The position numbers and the translations under genes were made by a program. Source: Colwellia sp. C1TZA3 (GTDB lineage: Bacteria; Pseudomonadota; Gammaproteobacteria; Enterobacterales; Alteromonadaceae). From it: a stretch of DNA of 64,000 nt. The stretch lies in contig NZ_VOLS01000017.1 in the NCBI RefSeq assembly GCF_007954265.1, positions 1 through 64,000 on the forward strand. Direction: 5' to 3'. The notes under the pieces are model-generated. The model was given only the letters and a program-made list of their open reading frames with translations. It made no database searches and was not told the origin of the DNA. Shown here one piece after another: positions 53,794-63,112 of this stretch (position 1 is the stretch's first letter; each line of letters starts with the position of its first letter).

Positions 53794-54726
53794 ATGATAA
53801 AAGACATTTCCAACTTGCAGGTTAAATTACAAACCTTACTCGCAGCACAGCAAGAATTCTATACTCAAGGTAAAGTAGCCAATTATATTCCTGCCTTAGC
53901 TGAAGTCAGCCCTGAAAAAATGGGCGTTTGTGTATCTACTATTGACGGTAAAACTGTCGGTGCTGGCGACTACCAAGAGCCCTTTTCGATTCAAAGTATT
54001 TCAAAGGTGTTTGGTTTGGTTATGGCAATGAACCGCATCGGCGATGATTTGTGGCAACGGGTTAATATGGAGCCGTCTGGACAACCCTTTAACTCGATTA
54101 TCCAATTAGAGTGGGAGAAAGGTATTCCTCGAAATCCAGTAATAAACGCTGGAGCCTTGTTAGTTGCTGATGTACTCACTAGCCACTTTTCTTCTAGTAA
54201 GTTAGCCTTTTTAAGTTTTATGCGCTCGTTAGCTCATGATGACAGTATTTATATCGACAACTATGTTTACCAATCAGAATTAGCCCATGGTAGCCGAAAC
54301 GCAGCATTAGGCTATTTAATGAAAAGTTTTGGCAATATAGAATCAGAAATACCTGAGGTATTAAACCATTACTTTACCCAATGTTCAGTCGCCATGAGTT
54401 GTGAGCAACTGGCAACTAGCCTACTATTTTTAGCGAATAAAGGTATCGACCCGATTTCTAAAGAAGCTATTTGTACGCCAAGAGATGCCCATCGCGTTAA
54501 TGCGATATTATCAACCAGTGGTATGTATGATCAGTCTGGCGAATTTGCTTTCTCTATTGGCTTACCAGCAAAAAGTGGCGTAGGCGGTGGGGTTATTGCG
54601 ATAGTGCCTAACTATGGTGTTATTTGTACTTGGAGCCCACCATTAAATAGCTTTGGTAACTCAGTAATTGGCACAAATTTAGTCGCCAGTTTAGCCCAAG
54701 AGTTAGGCTTGTCTATTTACCATTAA
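53794..54726 (+). CDS. glsA: Glutaminase
   Basis: The 310-residue serine-dependent enzyme hydrolyses glutamine to glutamate and ammonia. It shows FSIQSISKVFGLVMAM (the catalytic SxxK), EPSGQPFNSIIQLE, GIPRNPVINAGALLV, GSRNAALGYLMKSFGN, TSGMYDQSGEFAFSIGLPAK and SGVGGGVIAIVP. The ATG at 53794 (MIKDISNLQ) fits the usual family length; the longer frame from 53731 adds 21 unmatched residues. It converges on the hydrolase gene. Confidence 0.93.
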   Translation: MIKDISNLQVKLQTLLAAQQEFYTQGKVANYIPALAEVSPEKMGVCVSTIDGKTVGAGDYQEPFSIQSISKVFGLVMAMNRIGDDLWQRVNMEPSGQPFNSIIQLEWEKGIPRNPVINAGALLVADVLTSHFSSSKLAFLSFMRSLAHDDSIYIDNYVYQSELAHGSRNAALGYLMKSFGNIESEIPEVLNHYFTQCSVAMSCEQLATSLLFLANKGIDPISKEAICTPRDAHRVNAILSTSGMYDQSGEFAFSIGLPAKSGVGGGVIAIVPNYGVICTWSPPLNSFGNSVIGTNLVASLAQELGLSIYH

Positions 54727-54742
54727 TGCCTTTATCTAATAC

Positions 54743-55375
54743 TTACAGCATTTTTTCTTCCAAAATATGCTGTGAGTATTGTCTTGATAATAAATCCGCT
54801 AGCCTCTTAACGTAATACTGATAAGCATCGCTATTATAGTTCGTTGACAACACATTCATAAAGCCATGTAAGTGTTCACTCTGCTCAAGGGTAACCGTTG
54901 CTTTTTCTTGTAAAGCTACTCGCAAGTCTGCAACTGAAAAATGTTGCTCGGTAGCAGGTAAAATTAACCTAGTTGGAATATTTGGTGTTAGCTGCGTCAT
55001 CTGTCGAATTTGGCTACTATAAAAACAAATAACCCCTAAATTTTGCTTAACAGCACTTGGTGAATTTAACTGCCAAATAGCGCTACCACCGACACTAAAG
55101 CCCACTAACAGTTTACTACCTGATATTGCCAACAGTTTTTCTGCTAGTTTGTTAACGTAGCCCTCTACCCTAACATTTTTGATAAAATACTGATAAGCGT
55201 CATGCTCACAGGTAAATAATATCGGTTGGTTTTGATAAGGGCCAATCATATGGCATTTAACGCCATACCTTTTTGCAGCGCCAAGACATTGCTCAACTTG
55301 GGCAGTAACTTGCTGACATAAATGCTTAAACTCGTCAGTTAGGCCAAAAATATCAGCAACAAAAATTATATTCAA
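54743..55375 (-). CDS. Alpha/beta-hydrolase, dienelactone hydrolase-like
   Basis: The 210-residue cytoplasmic protein begins with a strand and an oxyanion-like turn (MNIIFVADIFGLTDEFKHL). It has a nucleophile elbow GFSVGGSAIW (serine) and a histidine near the C-terminus (EQSEHLHGFMNVL). It is short for a dienelactone hydrolase but follows the same plan. The substrate is unknown. The gene converges with glsA, only 16 bp away. Confidence 0.7.
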   Translation of the reverse strand: MNIIFVADIFGLTDEFKHLCQQVTAQVEQCLGAAKRYGVKCHMIGPYQNQPILFTCEHDAYQYFIKNVRVEGYVNKLAEKLLAISGSKLLVGFSVGGSAIWQLNSPSAVKQNLGVICFYSSQIRQMTQLTPNIPTRLILPATEQHFSVADLRVALQEKATVTLEQSEHLHGFMNVLSTNYNSDAYQYYVKRLADLLSRQYSQHILEEKML

Positions 55376-55574
55376 CTAACAACTCCAATCATTAACGCTT
55401 ACCGATAGCTCTAGCCAATATTTTGAGCAAAGCACTTGTATGGCTTAACGCAAATTTTTGCATGCTTTTTTAAGATTTGAAAGCTCAAATCGGCTAAGTA
55501 CTAGAAATAGGGGACGCTACCCGTTAGAATCTAGCGTATAGAAATTTTAATTATCAGCGACGAGACTTATTCAG

Positions 55575-56303
55575 ATGGGCAGAGCATACCAAAACCGTAA
55601 ATTATCAATGGCCAAAACTGCGGGTCAAAAAACTAAAGTTTATTCAAAGTATGGCAAAGAAATTTACGTACTAGCCAAAAATGGCGGTGTAGACCCCGAT
55701 GGTAACCTTGCCTTGCGTCGGACCATTGAAAAAGCAAAAAAAGATCAAGTTCCTACACATGTTATTGAAAAAGCGTTAGAAAAAGCCACAGGCGCTGGCG
55801 GTGAAGATTACGTAGAGTCACGCTACGAAGGCTTTGGCCCAGGCAATTGTATGGTTATTATTGACTGTTTAACCGATAACGGCAATCGCACCATTAAAGA
55901 TGTTCGTCAATGTTTTACTAAAACTTACTCAAAAATTGGTTCATCAGGCACCGTTTCACACATGTTTGATCATCAAGCAGTCTTTGCCTTTAAAGGTGAA
56001 GACGATGAAATTGTCTTAGAAAACTTAATGATGGCTGACATCGATGTTACTGATGTTGAGCTTGAAGACGGTATTATTACCGTTTACGCACCCCATACTG
56101 AATTCTTCAAAATTAAAACAGAATTTGCAGCCAGCATGTCTGAGTATGAGCTAGAAGTAGAAGAAATTACTTGGGTGCCACAAACCTATACTGAAATTTC
56201 AGGTGAAGACGACTTAGCTAATTTTGAAAAATTCATCAATATGTTAGAAGACTGTGATGATGTACAAAATATTTATCACAATGCTGAACTCGCTGAAGAA
56301 TAA
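55575..56303 (+). CDS. YebC/PmpR-family protein, YeeN-type
   Basis: The 242-residue protein matches the TACO1/YebC family ([79 protein letters not shown]). The opening MGRAYQNRK and the sequence following are closer to E. coli YeeN than to YebC. Members are reported as DNA-binding regulators or as factors that help ribosomes through proline stretches; which applies here is unclear. Confidence 0.9.
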   Translation: MGRAYQNRKLSMAKTAGQKTKVYSKYGKEIYVLAKNGGVDPDGNLALRRTIEKAKKDQVPTHVIEKALEKATGAGGEDYVESRYEGFGPGNCMVIIDCLTDNGNRTIKDVRQCFTKTYSKIGSSGTVSHMFDHQAVFAFKGEDDEIVLENLMMADIDVTDVELEDGIITVYAPHTEFFKIKTEFAASMSEYELEVEEITWVPQTYTEISGEDDLANFEKFINMLEDCDDVQNIYHNAELAEE

Positions 56304-56365
56304 CCTTCACGCGCAACACATTAATTGCAGGCGTATTAACCCCATTTAGCTAACAGATGGAGTTA

Positions 56366-56522
56366 TACCAGTTCCATTAAGTTTGTGATCTTGTTGTGCG
56401 CAGGAAAAATAACTCAAGGTAAGGCGCTCGATTGAGCAATAGCTGGCTATTGGGAGTGAGAGCAACACAGCCTTGAGCTATTTTAACTAGTACAAGTGAG
56501 CAATAACTTAATGGGATTGGTA
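56366..56522 (+). mobile_element. 157-bp MITE-like element, family A copy 4
   Basis: Nearly identical to copy 1 (3124-3280), with TTA at 56363-56365 and 56523-56525. It lies between the yeeN-like gene and ltaE and ends 48 bp before the ltaE start, so it may affect ltaE transcription. Confidence 0.9.
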
Positions 56523-56570
56523 TTAATACGCCTTTTTAATAGCCACTTGCCCTAAAACCTAAGGTGCCAC

Positions 56571-57590
56571 ATGATTGATTTTCGCTCTGACACAGTAACT
56601 AGACCCACTAAAGCAATGCGTATGGCGATGGCAAACGCTGAGGTGGGTGACGACGTCTATGGCGATGACCCCACGGTTAATGAACTAGAATCTTGGGCAG
56701 CAAAACGGCACGGTTTTGCCAGTGCGATGTTTTGTAGCTCAGGTACCCAAGCTAACTTATTAGCGCTAATGGCACATTGTCAACGCGGTGATGAATACCT
56801 TTGTGGCCAACAAGCGCATAACTATAAGTTTGAAGGCGGTGGCGCGGCTATTTTAGGCTCGATTCAGCCACAACCGATCGCCAATGAGCAAGATGGCTCT
56901 TTATGCTTTAAAAAGCTGGCGGCAGCGATAAAGCCTGACGACTCTCACTTTGCTCGTACCACCTTACTCAGTATTGAAAATACCATTAACGGTAAAGTCC
57001 TGCCGTTAATCTATATGGCAAAAGCACGTGAATTTACTCAGCAAAACAATTTAGCCTTACATTTAGACGGTGCGCGAGTTTACAATGCGGCCAGCGCATT
57101 AAATGTCGATATTACAGAGATTTGCCAATACGTTGACTCAGTGTCTATTTGCTTATCAAAAGGCCTTGGCGCCCCAATAGGCTCAATATTGCTCGGCTCA
57201 CAAGTCTTAATAAAAACGGCCAAACGCTGGCGAAAAGTGGTTGGTGGCGGTATGCGCCAAGCCGGTATTATCGCTGCAGCAGCCAAAATAGCACTGGAAC
57301 AAAATCCGGGGAAATTAGCACAAGACCACATTAATGCAAAATATTTAGCGCATGCCCTAAACAAGCTTGCTGATATTTCAGTCAATCTGGAGCAAGTTGA
57401 AACTAATATGGTCTTCGCAAAATTCTCTGAAGGTGTTGATATTGCTAATTTAGTCAAACAGTTAAAGACAGATAAAATACTGTTATCTGCGGGTAACCCT
57501 ATGCGACTGGTCACGCATTTAGATATTGATAAAACGGCTATCGATAACTTTATTAAAAAGTTAAGTAGGGTTTTAAATCAACGCATTTAA
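56571..57590 (+). CDS. ltaE: Low-specificity L-threonine aldolase
   Basis: The 339-residue pyridoxal-phosphate enzyme cleaves threonine or allo-threonine to glycine and acetaldehyde. It matches at MIDFRSDTVTRPTKAMRMAM, GDDVYGDDPTVNELE, FCSSGTQANLLALMAH and LHLDGARVYNAA, with the PLP-binding lysine in SVSICLSKGLGAPIGS. AAGGTG lies before the ATG. Confidence 0.95.
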   Translation: MIDFRSDTVTRPTKAMRMAMANAEVGDDVYGDDPTVNELESWAAKRHGFASAMFCSSGTQANLLALMAHCQRGDEYLCGQQAHNYKFEGGGAAILGSIQPQPIANEQDGSLCFKKLAAAIKPDDSHFARTTLLSIENTINGKVLPLIYMAKAREFTQQNNLALHLDGARVYNAASALNVDITEICQYVDSVSICLSKGLGAPIGSILLGSQVLIKTAKRWRKVVGGGMRQAGIIAAAAKIALEQNPGKLAQDHINAKYLAHALNKLADISVNLEQVETNMVFAKFSEGVDIANLVKQLKTDKILLSAGNPMRLVTHLDIDKTAIDNFIKKLSRVLNQRI

Positions 57591-57725
57591 AACCGCTAAA
57601 GTAAGCTAATAAAATGTTTTATGCATTAGATACTGTGTGTGAAAGCTAAGTAGCAGCTTAAACCGAACTGAGAATGCATTAAGAGTAAATTAAGGATGAA
57701 CTGCAGTGAGAGCGGATACTTGCTC

Positions 57726-57750
57726 GGGTTAACACACTCGTTAACCCTTT
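57726..57750 (+). terminator. Hairpin after ltaE
   Basis: GGGTTAAC pairs with GTTAACCC over a 6-base loop and is followed by TTT. It lies between the convergent ltaE and enoyl-CoA hydratase genes. The T tail is short. Confidence 0.5.
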
Positions 57751-57761
57751 CGAAGTCATTG

Positions 57762-58562
57762 TTATTTTGCCAACTTTTCGATCATGGTATTTACCGCGTT
57801 CAAATGCTCCGGATTGTTATGACACATACCCTGAAATACCGCACAAATATCAAGAAAATCGGGCAATTCAGTGCGTTGTGCCAACTTCATTAAACGCTTG
57901 GTTAACCGTAACGACGCTACCGGTTTAGCTGCTATTTCGTTTGCTAGCTTTTGTACTCTTTCAAGTAAGTATTCTGGCTCAACCACGTCTAATACCACGC
58001 CAATTTCTTTTGCCTCTAGCGCATCGATTACACGGCCAGTAAAGGTTAACTCAGCAGCCTTTTGATAACCAATTAAGCGTTGCATAAACCATGCTCCGCC
58101 ATCGCCTGGAATAATACCTAAGTTAACAAAGGTTTCGCCAAACTTAGCTTTGGTTGATGCAATTCTCATATCGCACATATTGGCAATATCAAAACCCGCG
58201 CCTATTGCTGGGCCATTAACCGCAGCAATAACTGGCACTTCTAATTTGTGTAAAGCTAGTGGAATACGCTGAATACCTTCTCGGTAACGCCTTTCTAATG
58301 CTTGCACATCGCCAGCAAAATCTCCGGCGCGCTCAGCCATATCTTTTATATTGCCACCAGAAGAAAACGCAGAGCCCTCACCGGTAATAATGAGCACGGC
58401 TATTTCAGGTGTACGATTAATCCATTCAACGGTATTAACAATATCGTCGGCAATGGCAGTACCTGTTAAGGCATTACGCACGTCATGGCGATTGAATGTC
58501 AAGGTAAGCACTTTATTATTGAGCGTTATTTTACTGTCGACTAATGTGGGTAGTGAACTCAT
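57762..58562 (-). CDS. Enoyl-CoA hydratase/isomerase family protein
   Basis: The 266-residue crotonase-fold protein has the oxyanion segment GEGSAFSSGGNIKDMAERAG and the second signature VNGPAIGAGFDIANMCDMRI, with the catalytic-region glutamate in GETFVNLGIIPGDGG. It lacks a dehydrogenase domain and so is a stand-alone hydratase or isomerase of fatty acid or branched-chain breakdown. It follows mazG in the same direction after 39 bp. Confidence 0.9.
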   Translation of the reverse strand: MSSLPTLVDSKITLNNKVLTLTFNRHDVRNALTGTAIADDIVNTVEWINRTPEIAVLIITGEGSAFSSGGNIKDMAERAGDFAGDVQALERRYREGIQRIPLALHKLEVPVIAAVNGPAIGAGFDIANMCDMRIASTKAKFGETFVNLGIIPGDGGAWFMQRLIGYQKAAELTFTGRVIDALEAKEIGVVLDVVEPEYLLERVQKLANEIAAKPVASLRLTKRLMKLAQRTELPDFLDICAVFQGMCHNNPEHLNAVNTMIEKLAK

Positions 58563-58601
58563 TCTTACCTCGAAAACTTTATTGATTAACGTAAATTAAC
58601 A

Positions 58602-59402
58602 CTAGGATTTTTCAGCAATTTTTACTTGTTGCCAAAAGCCTTCCAACTCGTCCAACGAGTGTTGTTCAAAACTTTTATCGGTATTATTCACTTGCGCTTC
58701 AACACCATGAAAGCGCTTAGTAAACTTATTATTAGCTTGGCGTAGTAACGCTTCAGGGTCTTGTTTAGCATGTCGACATAAATTGACCACGGCAAACATT
58801 AAATCACCTAACTCTTCCGCTAAAGCAGTATCATTGCGATGTAATTCTGCTTTTACTTCCAACACTTCTTCTGCAACTTTAGCAAAAACATCATCAATAT
58901 GGTGCCAATCAAAACCAACATGCGCACAACGTTTTTGAATTTTTGCTGCCTGTGATAGCGCTGGTAAATTACGCGGGATATCCGCTAAAATACTTAAGTT
59001 TTTATCATCTTTTTTTTGCTGACGCTCTTTTATTTTCTCGTTTTCCCAGTTCGCTTTGACTTCCTGCTCAGATTGAAAGTCACTACTAGCAAAAACATGG
59101 GGATGACGGCGGATCAACTTCTCACAAATAGCGCTCAGCACACTATCAAAATCAAAACGCTTTTCTTCCGCGCCAAGTTGGCTATAAAAAATCACTTGAA
59201 ACAGCAAATCGCCCAGCTCTTTTTCCAACTCAGTAAAATCTTCTTGCTCAATAGCGTCAGCTACCTCGTAAGCTTCTTCAAGGGTATGAGGAATGATAGA
59301 GCTAAAGGTTTGTTTCAGGTCCCAAGGACAACCTGTTTCAGGATTGCGTAACTCGGACATAATCCAACGAAGTTTTTCTATTGAGGGCTTATCATGCAAC
59401 AT
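58602..59402 (-). CDS. mazG: Nucleoside triphosphate pyrophosphohydrolase
   Basis: The 266-residue protein has two MazG domains. The first has LEEAYEVADAIEQEDFTELE and KELGDLLFQVIFY; the second EEVLEVKAELHRNDTALAEE and LGDLMFAVVNL. These carry the Mg-binding glutamates. It hydrolyses (d)NTPs to monophosphates. It follows relA by 14 bp, the standard gammaproteobacterial order; MazG has been linked to lowering (p)ppGpp effects. Confidence 0.95.
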   Translation of the reverse strand: MLHDKPSIEKLRWIMSELRNPETGCPWDLKQTFSSIIPHTLEEAYEVADAIEQEDFTELEKELGDLLFQVIFYSQLGAEEKRFDFDSVLSAICEKLIRRHPHVFASSDFQSEQEVKANWENEKIKERQQKKDDKNLSILADIPRNLPALSQAAKIQKRCAHVGFDWHHIDDVFAKVAEEVLEVKAELHRNDTALAEELGDLMFAVVNLCRHAKQDPEALLRQANNKFTKRFHGVEAQVNNTDKSFEQHSLDELEGFWQQVKIAEKS

Positions 59403-59416
59403 AGTTTAATCTCTAC

Positions 59417-61618
59417 CTATAATCTTTTAACTTCAACAACATCATCTAACTGCTTTAATTTAGCTAATAATCGCATTAACGCTTCATTATTGGCTATTTC
59501 AACTTTTATGGTCATGCTCATACTTTGCTTGGCGTTGTCGGTATGGCTTTCAATGCCAATAATACTTACTCTTTCATTAGAAATAATCGTCGAGATGTCT
59601 CTGAGTAAACCTTGGCGATCACCACCAATAATGTTGATACTCACTTGATAACTTTTTTTGTTATTTATGCCCCACTGTACTTCTACTTCACGCTCTGGTT
59701 GCTGGTTTAAGGCATTGGCCAGCTGTTCACAATCAACCCGATGCACTGAAATCCCGCGTCCTTGAGTAATAAAACCGGCGATTTCATCGCCTGGCACTGG
59801 ATGACAACATTTTGCCATGTGAGTCAATAAGTTACCAACGCCTGAAACCGTAATACCATTATTATCAGCCGCTTGTATGTTAGTTTGTTGGGGCTGGCGA
59901 ATTAAACTTTGCGGATCAATGTCTACTTCAGGCTTTGACTTTTCGTCTTGCTGTTGTAAACAATGAACCACTTGTAACAAGCGCGTACTGCCTGAGCCTA
60001 CCGCAGCAAATAAATCATCTTTTGTCGTAAAATTAAAACGTTCTATCGCCGCGGAAAAATCAACTTTAGCCAAAGATAACTGTAACTTACCCAATGCGGT
60101 TTCTAACATTTCTTTACCGACAGCAAGGTGTTTATCTCGGTCAAGTAAACGAAAAAAATGTTGTACCTTGGCACGAGCACGCGGTGTATGAAGGTAGTTT
60201 AAACTAGGATTCAACCAATCTCGACTGGGGTTGAGGGTTTTACTGCGCAAGACTTCAACTTGATCGCCCGTTTGCAAAAGATGGGTAAAGGGCACTATTC
60301 GACCAAATACTTTTGCGCCAATGCAACTGTGACCGACATTGGAGTGAATATAGTAAGCAAAATCTAACGGTGTTGCGCCACTAGGTAAATCAACTACGTC
60401 ACCACCAGGGGTAAAAACATAGATACGGTCTTCAAATACTTGACTACGTAGTTCATCGAGTAATTCGCCACTTTCTGACACGTCTTCTTGCCATTGTAGA
60501 ATTTTTCTTAACCAACTGACTTTTTCATCAAAACCTGAAGTTTTACCACTGGCATTACCTTCTTTATAGCGCCAATGGGCTGCAACACCCAATTCTGCAT
60601 CATCATGCATTTGTTGTGTTCTAATTTGTATCTCTATTGTTTTACCTTCGGGCCCGATAACCACGGTATGAATTGACTGATAGCCATTACTTTTTGGCGT
60701 TGCAACATAGTCATCAAATTCTTTAGACAAATGCTTCCAACTGGTGTGCACTAAGCCTAATGCACCATAGCAACCTTGTAATTCATCAACAATAACGCGT
60801 ACTGCACGCACATCAAATAGCTGTTCAAAGTCTAACGACTTTTGTTGCATTTTTTTCCAAATGCTATAAATATGCTTAGGGCGTCCACAAACCACGCCTT
60901 TAATGTCGGAAGATTGTAATTGCTGAGATATGTTATCAACAAATTCAGCCATGTAGCGTTCTCTGTCAAGACGTTTTTCAGCCAATTGCTTGGCAATTTC
61001 TTTGTAAACTTCAGGGTGCAAGTAGCGAAAAGAAAGATCTTCTAATTCCCATTTTAACTGCCCAATACCTAAACGATTAGCTAATGGTGCATATATGTTG
61101 CTGGTTTCTTTTGCGGCTAATACACGGGTTTCTTCATCGCTGTCTTTGACTAAGCGTAAGTGACATAAGCGTTCTGCAAGCTTGATCACAACAGCGCGAA
61201 CATCTTCAACCATTGCTAACAGCATACGACGAATATTGTCAATTTGGTTAGTGTTGACTAAGCTAGATTGTGATTGCTGTAAAGCCTTAATTGCTGCCAT
61301 CTGGCCAACACCTTTGCACAGTAAATATATTTGTTTAGAGAAATTCTCTTTAATATATTCAAGGCTAATGCACTTATACTCATACAAAGGACAGATGAAA
61401 GCAGCGCATAATGAGTCGGTATCAAGATTTAAACCCGATAGAATTTCCACCATTTCTAAAGATTTTGTTTGACATGGGGTACTGTCATCAAATAAATAAT
61501 TTACTTTTTGATACAGTTTTTCTAACGACGCTTTTTTGTCATCGTCTAATTCAAGCGCCTCTAGCCATTGCTCAAAGCTTGCTTGTGACATTTGATGTGA
61601 CTTACGCACAGAAACCAT
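59417..61618 (-). CDS. relA: GTP pyrophosphokinase ((p)ppGpp synthetase I)
   Basis: The 733-residue stringent-response enzyme makes (p)ppGpp when ribosomes carry uncharged tRNA. The N-terminal hydrolase-like domain lacks the HD pair (AAFICPLYEYKCISLEYI where SpoT has HD), so it is a synthetase only. The synthetase domain shows RPKHIYSIWKKMQQKSLDFE, DVRAVRVIVDELQGCYGALG and SNGYQSIHTVVIGPEGKTIE. TGS (YVFTPGGDVVDLPSGATPLD) and a C-terminal ACT domain (NIIGGDRQGLLRDISTIISN) follow. The gene sits between rlmD and mazG. Confidence 0.97.
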   Translation of the reverse strand: MVSVRKSHQMSQASFEQWLEALELDDDKKASLEKLYQKVNYLFDDSTPCQTKSLEMVEILSGLNLDTDSLCAAFICPLYEYKCISLEYIKENFSKQIYLLCKGVGQMAAIKALQQSQSSLVNTNQIDNIRRMLLAMVEDVRAVVIKLAERLCHLRLVKDSDEETRVLAAKETSNIYAPLANRLGIGQLKWELEDLSFRYLHPEVYKEIAKQLAEKRLDRERYMAEFVDNISQQLQSSDIKGVVCGRPKHIYSIWKKMQQKSLDFEQLFDVRAVRVIVDELQGCYGALGLVHTSWKHLSKEFDDYVATPKSNGYQSIHTVVIGPEGKTIEIQIRTQQMHDDAELGVAAHWRYKEGNASGKTSGFDEKVSWLRKILQWQEDVSESGELLDELRSQVFEDRIYVFTPGGDVVDLPSGATPLDFAYYIHSNVGHSCIGAKVFGRIVPFTHLLQTGDQVEVLRSKTLNPSRDWLNPSLNYLHTPRARAKVQHFFRLLDRDKHLAVGKEMLETALGKLQLSLAKVDFSAAIERFNFTTKDDLFAAVGSGSTRLLQVVHCLQQQDEKSKPEVDIDPQSLIRQPQQTNIQAADNNGITVSGVGNLLTHMAKCCHPVPGDEIAGFITQGRGISVHRVDCEQLANALNQQPEREVEVQWGINNKKSYQVSINIIGGDRQGLLRDISTIISNERVSIIGIESHTDNAKQSMSMTIKVEIANNEALMRLLAKLKQLDDVVEVKRL

Positions 61619-61655
61619 GAAATTCCCTACCTGTGATTCAATTTTTTGCCAACTC

Positions 61656-62972
61656 TTATAAGCTAAACATTAACATAGTTTCAACATGCTTGGTTTGCGC
61701 AAACATGTCCATTAAAGCTATTTTTTCAATTTTATATCCGTGGTCAATAAGCAATTTTGCATCACGCGCCAATGACGCCGGATCACAACTAACATAAAGT
61801 ATCTTATTAACCTTAAAGGTCAGTAATTGCGTTAACGCTTGATAAGCTCCCGCCCGAGCAGGGTCAAGTAAAACCTTAGTATACTTTTGTCTTGCCCAAG
61901 GCTGGTCTTGCCAAGCACTATTCAAATCAGCTTGGTAAAATTGGCAATTATTTATACCATTTTTCAAGGCATTTTTTTGCGCCTTTTCAACCATCACTGC
62001 AATGCCCTCAATACCGACAACACGACTGACTTTTTCGGCAATAGGTAAACTAAAATTACCTAAACCACAAAACAGGTCGAGCACAATATCGTTATCATTC
62101 AGCGCTAGCCAAGTTAGCGCCTGCTCAACCATTTGCTTATTAACCAGATGATTGACTTGGATAAAGTTATTAACTGAAAATTCAATTTTTATTGCATCTG
62201 TTAAAGAATAAAATAAGGTTTTGTCTTCGGTCAGTGGTGTAATCTCATTGCCGTCGTCAAAGTAGACTAACCATTGATTCTTATCAGCAAAACATTGCCA
62301 AAGCTTTTTGTCTTGCGCCGTTGCTTTGACTAATTGTCGCACCACAACTACCTGCTCATTAGCCGCAATAATTTCAATATGACCGATGGCATTTTTACCC
62401 GACAACTTGGGCAAAAGCTCTTTTAGCTCAGCAAAAATATGGCCAAATGCTTCGACCATTACTGGGCAAGACTTAATTTCAGTTAAGTGGCTACTCTCGC
62501 GTTGGCGAAAACCAATAATGGGTGCACCGCGTTTGTTGTATTGCACGCCAATTCTTGCTTTACGGCGATAATGCCATGGTGTATTAATAATGTGGTTTTG
62601 CCATGGCAGACTTTCGTTGAGTGCTTGGCGAGCAAATAATTGCGTTATTTTATCTTGCTTATAAACTAACTGCTGTAGATAGTCCATGTGCTGTAAGTTA
62701 CAACCACCACACTGAAAATAATGCCGACACTTAACCTCTACCCGCGCTGCACTGGCGCTAATAACACGCAATAACTTTGCTTTTGCAAACTTACTTTTTT
62801 GCTCATACACATTAATTTCAACCGTTTCATTAGGCAGTGCACCTTCAATAAAAATCGGATTTTTACCTTGAAAAGCAACGCCGCAGCCTTGCTGATCAAG
62901 GTGACTAACCTTAACCGTTAAGTGTTGTTGTGTTAGTGTTTTTTTCGGGCTTACTTTAAAAAAATTTGCCAT
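61656..62972 (-). CDS. rlmD: 23S rRNA (uracil-1939-C5)-methyltransferase
   Basis: The 438-residue enzyme (also RumA) has an N-terminal TRAM domain (VKVSHLDQQGCGVAFQGKNP) and [4Fe-4S] cysteines (CRHYFQCGGCNLQHMDYLQQ, with a fourth in SCPVM). The cofactor motif is VLDLFCGLGNFSLPIA, and the catalytic cysteine lies in KILYVSCDPASLARD. It is the first gene of the rlmD-relA-mazG set and diverges from barA. Confidence 0.96.
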   Translation of the reverse strand: MANFFKVSPKKTLTQQHLTVKVSHLDQQGCGVAFQGKNPIFIEGALPNETVEINVYEQKSKFAKAKLLRVISASAARVEVKCRHYFQCGGCNLQHMDYLQQLVYKQDKITQLFARQALNESLPWQNHIINTPWHYRRKARIGVQYNKRGAPIIGFRQRESSHLTEIKSCPVMVEAFGHIFAELKELLPKLSGKNAIGHIEIIAANEQVVVVRQLVKATAQDKKLWQCFADKNQWLVYFDDGNEITPLTEDKTLFYSLTDAIKIEFSVNNFIQVNHLVNKQMVEQALTWLALNDNDIVLDLFCGLGNFSLPIAEKVSRVVGIEGIAVMVEKAQKNALKNGINNCQFYQADLNSAWQDQPWARQKYTKVLLDPARAGAYQALTQLLTFKVNKILYVSCDPASLARDAKLLIDHGYKIEKIALMDMFAQTKHVETMLMFSL

Positions 62973-63112
62973 AGCTATCTTACTTTGCCATCAAGGAGCA
63001 GCATAAATTATCTATTAGCTGCCATAGTGAACGATTACTATTTGGTATTAGTCTTAACTGTGCCATTATAGTGTTATTAACCCAATGATTTTACACTAAA
63101 GCTCAACAAAAA

